Shown here one piece after another: positions 6,999 to 10,634 of a stretch of DNA of 10,634 nucleotides. Made by a program: the position numbers and the translations under genes. Numbering within the stretch: the stretch's first letter is position 1; the number at the start of each line of letters is the position of its first letter. The notes under the pieces were generated by a model. The model saw only the letters and a list, made by a program, of their open reading frames with translations, did no database searches and was not told the origin of the DNA. Source of the DNA: an uncultured Porphyromonadaceae bacterium (GTDB lineage: Bacteria; Bacteroidota; Bacteroidia; Bacteroidales; Muribaculaceae); assembly GCA_902475285.1 (NCBI GenBank), contig CABRZA010000081.1:1-10634 (forward strand), read 5' to 3'.

Positions 6999-7480
6999 AT
7001 TGCTGCTGAGGCTGTTGTCAGTGCCATGCTCACCGTTACGATGTCGGGGAGGCCCTTAGCGCAGGCATAGTGCACGAATTCGCGCGATGCCAGGCCGAAA
7101 CGCGGCCCCGAGGGGGTGCGCATATATGCCATTGCTCCGAGGAATGCACCGAGGAATGCGCCGGCGATGATGGTGGCCTGCGAGGGGCTTATGAGGTATC
7201 CCCACGCGGCGCCCACGAGCGTTCCGCCGGCCACATAGCCGTGGCCCTGGCGTGCGGCGGTGAGGGCGCGTGGCTGGAGCCAGTCGACGGCGAGGACTAT
7301 TGCGGCGGCGGCTCCCCAGAAGAGGAGCATGCGGCCGTCGATGGCCGGCGCGCCGGCGAAGTGCATGGCAAGCATCGAGGCGTAGCCCACGAGCACATGA
7401 GGCAGGCGCGGCACGAACGTGCAGCCCACGCCGAGGCCCGCGAGAACGAGCGCGACGATTTCCATAATATTGGTTTGCAT
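6995..7480 (-). CDS. DUF456-like small integral membrane protein
   Basis: A 161-residue, very hydrophobic protein rich in Ala and Gly. It has an N-terminal membrane segment with LAGLGVGCTFVPRLPHVLVGY, which resembles the Gly-Pro-x-Pro-Gly start of DUF456 proteins. An Asp-containing helix (VLAVDWLQP) comes next, then glycine-rich helices (YVAGGTLVGAAWGYLISPS and AGAFLGAFLGAM). DUF456 proteins have no established function. I chose the ATG at 7480 because a perfect -7 promoter element lies at 7498-7505; the frame is open to 7531, but that would begin upstream of the promoter. An ATG at 7465 is also possible. The gene is coupled by ATGA to the DUF4919 gene, so the two probably act together or are at least made in step. 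Confidence 0.75.
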   Translation of the reverse strand: MQTNIMEIVALVLAGLGVGCTFVPRLPHVLVGYASMLAMHFAGAPAIDGRMLLFWGAAAAIVLAVDWLQPRALTAARQGHGYVAGGTLVGAAWGYLISPSQATIIAGAFLGAFLGAMAYMRTPSGPRFGLASREFVHYACAKGLPDIVTVSMALTTASAAI

Positions 7481-7497
7481 GGTAGAAAGTGTTTCCA

Positions 7498-7505
7498 CAA
7501 AAATA
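7498..7505 (-). promoter_or_regulatory. Promoter -7 element of the DUF456-DUF4919 operon
   Basis: TATTTTTG on the minus strand is a perfect TAnnTTTG match, ending 17 bases before the ATG at 7480. No good -33 element is visible at the expected distance. It helps set the start of the downstream gene. Confidence 0.5.
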
Positions 7506-7508
7506 CGA

Positions 7509-7538
7509 ATAAAAACGCGAAGCCCCGCCATGCAGGGC
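7509..7538 (-). terminator. Possible terminator of the DUF2284 gene
   Basis: On the minus strand GCCCTGC-ATG-GCGGGGC (7538-7522) forms a 7-bp stem with one G-T wobble. It is followed after six bases by a run of five T (7511-7515 on the plus strand are A). The spacing between stem and T-run is longer than usual, so the call is tentative. It lies 31 bases past the DUF2284 stop codon. Confidence 0.4.
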
Positions 7539-7569
7539 CTATTTTTGAGAAACTTTCACATTTCTTCTA

Positions 7570-8061
7570 TTATTCCACCAGGAGGAGGCCGATGCAGGTT
7601 AGTGGGGCTGAGGGGCGCGGGGGGATGTCGATGGCTATGCCGGCGCGTCGTGCGGTGGCTATCACGTCGATGCCGCAGGCTTCGGGCGAGGGGGCGGTGT
7701 CGGCGGGGCGGGGGCAGGCGTCGGGAGTGCATTTCGGGCACAGGCGGCATGGGCCGGCGCCGAAGGCGAGTGCTTTGTAGCGGCCGTCGGCGGCGAGTGC
7801 TTTTGCGGCGGCGAGTGCGGCGGGAGTGACGGCCTCCATGCGGGGGCAGGAGAAGATGATGGCGGTGGTATATTCGGCCAGTATGCGGCGCATGCGGTCG
7901 GCGCCGGGGGTGTAGGGCGGGCAGCAGCGGTTGTGGCCGTAGTTGGGGCAGCCGTAGAGGCATTTCATTATGGTCCAGTCGGCTACGACGATGTCGGCGG
8001 CCGATGTCACGAGGGCTTCGGTGGCGCCGTGGGTGTGCAGGAGGTCGAGGTATTTCTTCAT
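7570..8061 (-). CDS. DUF2284 cysteine-rich metal-binding protein
   Basis: A 163-residue soluble protein with 11 cysteines. The family's N-terminal signature is visible: Trp29, then KCLYGCPNYGHNRCCPPYTP (33-52) with Cys34, Cys38, Cys46 and Cys47. A second cluster GPCRLCPKC (103-111; Cys105, 108, 111) with Cys116 and Cys129 follows, a spacing like that of ferredoxin-type clusters. DUF2284 proteins are annotated as predicted metal-binding proteins, so an iron-sulfur or zinc role is likely, but the reaction is unknown. The ATG at 8061 is chosen because the frame extends upstream only into the SRP RNA (8079-8175); an ATG at 8100 inside that RNA would be an artefact. Only 17 bases separate the gene from the 3' end of the SRP RNA and I see no promoter of its own, so expression may rely on read-through. 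Confidence 0.85.
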   Translation of the reverse strand: MKKYLDLLHTHGATEALVTSAADIVVADWTIMKCLYGCPNYGHNRCCPPYTPGADRMRRILAEYTTAIIFSCPRMEAVTPAALAAAKALAADGRYKALAFGAGPCRLCPKCTPDACPRPADTAPSPEACGIDVIATARRAGIAIDIPPRPSAPLTCIGLLLVE

Positions 8062-8072
8062 GGCCGGATACG

Positions 8073-8078
8073 AAAAAA
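8073..8078 (-). terminator. U-tract ending the SRP RNA
   Basis: Six T residues on the minus strand directly follow the 7-bp closing helix of the SRP RNA, whose CTTACCC arm (8079-8085) pairs with GGGTAAG (8169-8175). Helix plus U-run is a plausible intrinsic terminator. How leaky it is matters for the DUF2284 gene, which starts 11 bases further on. Confidence 0.6.
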
Positions 8079-8175
8079 GGGTAAGCTGACTACATCGCAC
8101 CGCTACAACCCGATACCCTTGCTTCGGTCAAGACCTGGGGGAATTCTCGGGGAGCTGGTCGTGTAGGACTTACCC
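8079..8175 (-). ncRNA. ffs: Signal recognition particle RNA (bacterial small SRP / 4.5S RNA)
   Basis: This is the RNA scaffold of the signal recognition particle, which binds Ffh and targets nascent membrane proteins to the translocon. The 97-base RNA starts and ends with a perfect 7-bp helix (GGGTAAG with CTTACCC). Its apical part, CCAGGTC...GAAGCAAGG (8117-8138), aligns with the Ffh-binding domain of E. coli 4.5S RNA: the CAGG strand (8134-8137), a 10-base apical segment, then AGCA (8120-8123) of the symmetric loop. The 3' strand GTGCGATGTAGTCAGC also matches the conserved GTGCCGGGATGTAGCTGGC of 4.5S RNA. A Bacteroidetes promoter is positioned to start transcription at 8175, and a U-tract follows the 3' end. 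The apical segment lacks the usual GGAA tetraloop. No covariance-model search was possible here; I am fairly sure from the combined signals. Confidence 0.87.
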
Positions 8176-8180
8176 GGGTA

Positions 8181-8211
8181 CAAAATTACTGCTTTTTGGC
8201 GGACCGGCAAT
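8181..8211 (-). promoter_or_regulatory. Promoter of the SRP RNA gene
   Basis: On the minus strand ATTG (8208-8211), a 19-base spacer and TAATTTTG (8181-8188) match the Bacteroidetes consensus closely. The expected start, about six bases beyond the -7 element, falls on G8175, the first base of the closing helix. It lies in the short gap behind the symporter gene, which has no obvious terminator. Confidence 0.8.
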
Positions 8212-8226
8212 GCCCGGGGGTGGTAT

Positions 8227-9405
8227 TTAACACGCCTTAACACTGTCGGCGGCTGTCGGAGAGGGACGGAAGAGGCGGTTGACGATTTGGGCTATGGCGC
8301 CGTCGCCGGTGATGTTGCATGCGGTTCCGAAGCTGTCCATGGCTATGTAGAGGGCTATCATGAGGGCGCAGTCGGCTTCGGTGAAGCCGAGCATGGAGCT
8401 TAGCAGGCCGAGCGAGGCCATGATGGCACCGCCGGGCACACCGGGGGCGGCGATGATGGTTATGCCGAGCATGGCGATGAAGCCGGCGAACATGCCGATG
8501 TCGAATGGCATGCCGCTCACTATCATCAGCGCCACGGCGCATGCCACGATTTTGAGGGTGGAGCCCGACATGTGTATGGTGGCGCAGAGGGGCACAACGA
8601 AGCCTGCCACGTCGGGCCTTACGCCCAGGGCCACCGTTCGCTCGAGGGTGACGGGTATGGTGGCCGCCGACGACTGTGTGCCCAGGGCTGTGGCGTAGGC
8701 CGGGAGCATGATTTTGAGGCCCTTGAAGGGGTTGACTCCCGAGAAGAACCATGCCACGGTGTATTGCAGGAATAGCACTCCTATATGGAGCACGAATATC
8801 ACGGCGATGATTTTGATGAAGGTGGCGAGCACGGGCGCCACGGTGCCCTCCATGGTCATGCCCATGAAGATGCCGAAGATGTAGAGGGGCAGGAGGGGTA
8901 CTATGACCTTGCCTATGACGAGGTTGATTACGTCGCGGAAGTCGCCGAGGAGTCCGCGCAGGCGTTCGGCCGAGGGAATCACGGCGCAGCCGAAGCCAAG
9001 CACGAATGCGAGCGCGAGAGCGGCGGTGACGCTCATCAGCGGCTCGACGGCGATGGTGAAGTAGGGCACGGGAGCGGTACCGGCTGTGGTCGAGGCATCG
9101 AGGCTCACGCCTTCGACGAGCGAGGGGAAGACGGTCTCGGCGGTGGCGTAGGCCAGCAGGCCCGACCCGAAGGTCATGGCGTAGGCTATGGCCACGGTTG
9201 CGCCGAGCATGGCGCCGGCTCGGCGGCCGGTGTCGGCGATGGCGGGTGCCACGAAGCCCACGATGAGGAGGGGTATGATGAAGCCGAGGAGGGTTGAGAA
9301 TATGGCGTTGAAGGTGGTGAAGACCTGGGCGGCCCACACGGGGAGTATCATGCCGGCGCCTATGCCGGCGGCGATGGCTATGACGATACGGAGGAGAAGT
9401 GACAC
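8227..9405 (-). CDS. Dicarboxylate/amino acid:cation symporter (DAACS, SDF family)
   Basis: A 392-residue inner-membrane transporter of the glutamate-transporter fold, hydrophobic throughout. Family landmarks: hairpin 1 GTQSSAATIPVTLE (242-255), hairpin 2 around GVPGGAIMASLGLLSS (322-337), and the last helix with MDSFGTACNITGDG (356-369). It probably couples uptake of a small organic solute to sodium or protons. Two key motifs differ from acidic amino acid transporters. The TM7 NMDGT motif is HMSGS here (278-282). The TM8 arginine that binds the substrate side-chain carboxylate in GltPh (Arg397) aligns with Gly360, while the Asp394, Asn401 and Asp405 equivalents (Asp357, Asn364, Asp368) are kept. 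Aspartate or glutamate is therefore an unlikely substrate. The start is GTG at 9405; no in-frame ATG exists between it and an upstream stop codon. The gene follows tatC by 88 bases. Confidence 0.88.
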   Translation of the reverse strand: MSLLLRIVIAIAAGIGAGMILPVWAAQVFTTFNAIFSTLLGFIIPLLIVGFVAPAIADTGRRAGAMLGATVAIAYAMTFGSGLLAYATAETVFPSLVEGVSLDASTTAGTAPVPYFTIAVEPLMSVTAALALAFVLGFGCAVIPSAERLRGLLGDFRDVINLVIGKVIVPLLPLYIFGIFMGMTMEGTVAPVLATFIKIIAVIFVLHIGVLFLQYTVAWFFSGVNPFKGLKIMLPAYATALGTQSSAATIPVTLERTVALGVRPDVAGFVVPLCATIHMSGSTLKIVACAVALMIVSGMPFDIGMFAGFIAMLGITIIAAPGVPGGAIMASLGLLSSMLGFTEADCALMIALYIAMDSFGTACNITGDGAIAQIVNRLFRPSPTAADSVKAC

Positions 9406-9431
9406 GGTATTGAAATTATTAGGTTTTATTT

Positions 9432-9464
9432 AAGTTATAAGTCAGAGTTATGAGTTATGAAGTT
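9432..9464. repeat. Short tandem AGTTATG-type repeat
   Basis: Four units of 6-7 bases, AGTTATA, AGTCAG, AGTTATG, AGTTATG, run from 9433 to 9459 and are followed by AAGTT. They lie in the 88-base AT-rich gap between tatC and the symporter. I see no good promoter or terminator in this gap. Confidence 0.6.
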
Positions 9465-9493
9465 TTTTAGTCGGCGATATGCAAGGGGCCTTA

Positions 9494-10300
9494 TCACTTG
9501 TCAGTTTGACTTATGACCTCTTTCGGTACCAGTCGGGAGCTTATTTCCCAAAGGGCGTAGATGGGTATGAAGACTATTAGTAGGGTGAAGGGGTCGCCTG
9601 TTGGAGTGATGAGGGCGGCTATTACGGCGAGCGCCACTATGGCGTGGCGTCGGTAGCGGGTGAAGAATCCTCGCGTCAGTATGCCCGTCTTGCCCAGCAG
9701 CCATGCCAGTACGGGCAGCTCGAAGATTGCGCCCATGATGAGGAGGAGGGTGAAGAAGTTCTCCATATAGGAGTCGAGCGACACTATGGGCCTGATGGCG
9801 TCGCTGAGCTGATATCCGGCCAGGAAGCGCACGCACAGGGGGAAGACGAGGAAGTATCCCGCGGCCACCCCGAGATAGAACATTACGTTGCCGAAGACGA
9901 AGGCGCGGACTATTCCGCGTTTTTCGTTTTCGTAGAGTGCCGGGGCTACGAAACCCCACAGGAGGTATATTATGATGGGGAAGGCCGCGATTACGGCGCA
10001 CCAGCATGCCGCCGAGAAGTGGACGAAAATCTGCGACGTAAGTTCGAGGCTCACAATGTCGACCGAGAATGTGCCAGAGCCTTCGGTGTCGCCGGCGAGG
10101 GCTGCCACGGCGTCGAAGAGGCGGTAGGTGGGGAAGGCGTCGCTGCACGGCGCCATTATCACGTGGTCGAACACCCACGGCATGGCTATGAACGCCGCCA
10201 CCGCCAGCACTGCCATCACTGCGACGATGCGCACCACCACGCCGCGCAGGGCGTCGAGATGGTCCCAGAACGATTCCGTGGGCTGCGTGTCGTCGGCCAT
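9494..10300 (-). CDS. tatC: Twin-arginine translocase subunit TatC
   Basis: A 268-residue protein with the six membrane segments of TatC, the receptor that binds twin-arginine signal peptides and exports folded proteins across the inner membrane. Landmarks are the cytoplasmic N-terminal motif FWDHLDALR (11-19), the first-loop block WGFVAPALYENEKR (115-128), FELPVLAW (193-200) and the late TPTGDPFT (232-239). Glu126, matching E. coli Glu103, is kept. The residue matching Glu15 of the E. coli HLIELR motif is Ala17, with an acidic Asp16 next to it. A periplasmic insert at about 52-85 lengthens the first loop. The gene starts 9 bases after tatA, so the two form an operon; it ends in tandem stops TGA TAA. 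No tatB is seen; it could lie elsewhere, but TatAC-only systems are common in this phylum. Confidence 0.95.
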   Translation of the reverse strand: MADDTQPTESFWDHLDALRGVVVRIVAVMAVLAVAAFIAMPWVFDHVIMAPCSDAFPTYRLFDAVAALAGDTEGSGTFSVDIVSLELTSQIFVHFSAACWCAVIAAFPIIIYLLWGFVAPALYENEKRGIVRAFVFGNVMFYLGVAAGYFLVFPLCVRFLAGYQLSDAIRPIVSLDSYMENFFTLLLIMGAIFELPVLAWLLGKTGILTRGFFTRYRRHAIVALAVIAALITPTGDPFTLLIVFIPIYALWEISSRLVPKEVISQTDK

Positions 10301-10309
10301 GGGCTGGGG

Positions 10310-10579
10310 TCAGGAGCGGTCTTTGCCTTTATCCTCGGGCTTTTTGGAGTTCTCGGAGCGCTCGGAGTTCTCCGAAGGTTCGTCGAGGGGGCGGTTGATT
10401 TCGTCGCGTGCTTCCTGCATTCCGCGCTTGAAGGAGTTGATGCCTTTGCCGAGGCCGCGCATAAGTTCCGGAATCTTCTTGCCTCCGAAGAGCAGCAGCA
10501 CGAGCAGGAAAATCACTATCCACTCCCAGCCGCGGATATTGCCTAAGAAAAATAAGGGTAGCATGGTGCCGTAAGTCAT
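10310..10579 (-). CDS. tatA: Twin-arginine translocase subunit TatA/TatE
   Basis: An 89-residue pore-forming Tat component. After a short N-terminus it has one membrane helix (about 18-32, WEWIVIFLLVLLLF), the hinge FGGKKIPELMRGLGKGI (31-47) that is diagnostic for TatA, an amphipathic helix to about 60, and a polar low-complexity tail (SENSERSENSKK) ending in mixed charge. In a TatAC system this protein also does the work of TatB. The ATG at 10579 is used; an ATG at 10564 would remove five residues and is possible. A near-consensus promoter lies about 33 bases upstream, and tatC follows after 9 bases. Confidence 0.95.
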   Translation of the reverse strand: MTYGTMLPLFFLGNIRGWEWIVIFLLVLLLFGGKKIPELMRGLGKGINSFKRGMQEARDEINRPLDEPSENSERSENSKKPEDKGKDRS

Positions 10580-10611
10580 ATGATAATGAGGGGTTTTGTC
10601 TTTTTAGTGTG

Positions 10612-10619
10612 TAAAGTTA
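10612..10619 (-). promoter_or_regulatory. tatA: Likely promoter -7 element of tatA-tatC
   Basis: TAACTTTA on the minus strand matches the TAnnTTTG element at five of its six fixed positions and lies 32 bases before the ATG at 10579. The -33 element would fall outside the window, so this rests on one element only. Confidence 0.4.
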
Positions 10620-10634
10620 CGCAAAATTGCCCGA

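Noticed and set aside
7481..7531. Seventeen extra N-terminal codons for the DUF456-like protein
   Set aside because: The extension overlaps the promoter element at 7498-7505 and the hairpin at 7522-7538, and adds a charged stretch ahead of the natural membrane segment.
8062..8100. Thirteen extra N-terminal codons for the DUF2284 protein
   Set aside because: They lie within the SRP RNA and its U-tract and have no counterpart in the family signature.
9644..10546. A 300-codon plus-strand frame across tatC and tatA
   Set aside because: It is antisense to two well-recognised genes and has no recognisable motif or promoter.
1..10634. Frequent TCGAC strings across the coding regions
   Set aside because: They mostly fall at Leu-Asp, Val-Asp and similar codon pairs with C-ending codons, so GC-rich codon usage explains them.

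Overview
The window looks like a stretch of ordinary chromosome from a GC-rich member of the Bacteroidales. Three things point there. Perfect or near-perfect matches to the Bacteroidetes promoter consensus (TTTG about 19-21 bases ahead of TAnnTTTG) precede most transcription units. The secreted protease ends in a tail like a type IX secretion sorting domain. The gene content fits as well: a LytS/LytTR pair, a Bacteroidetes-type Crp/Fnr regulator, tatA-tatC without tatB, DUF4919 and DUF2284. A Muribaculaceae-like gut bacterium is a reasonable guess, but the genus cannot be fixed from this sequence.

Layout, left to right. Positions 1-195 are AT-rich with small hairpin repeats and no gene. A Crp/Fnr-family regulator (196-894, minus) is divergent from a LytS-type sensor kinase (1131-2213, plus), which is followed 10 bases later by its LytTR response regulator (2224-2940). 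The divergent region carries a promoter for each side and a clean TTGAC-N5-GTCAA palindrome. The 326-base gap at 2941-3266 holds a two-copy double-hairpin repeat, which probably ends the kinase operon, and a strong intrinsic terminator facing the other way. A 948-residue secreted M6-family metalloprotease (3267-6113, minus) has its own promoter.

From 6246 to the right edge everything is on the minus strand. In transcription order (right to left) it reads tatA, tatC, a DAACS-family cation symporter, the SRP RNA gene ffs, a DUF2284 cysteine-rich protein, a DUF456-like membrane protein, and a DUF4919 lipoprotein-sized secreted protein overlapping the preceding gene by 4 bases. The SRP RNA (8079-8175) is the main non-coding gene; it has a well-placed promoter, a 7-bp closing helix and a U-tract.

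The themes are protein export (SRP RNA, TatAC, an exported protease) and sensing (Crp/Fnr, LytS/LytTR), but these are neighbours rather than one obvious system. I see no phage, insertion sequence, CRISPR array or defence island. The points most worth a second look are the double-hairpin repeat, the divergent apical loop of the SRP RNA with DUF2284 directly behind it, the altered substrate-site motifs in the symporter, and a changed signal-peptide-binding residue in TatC.
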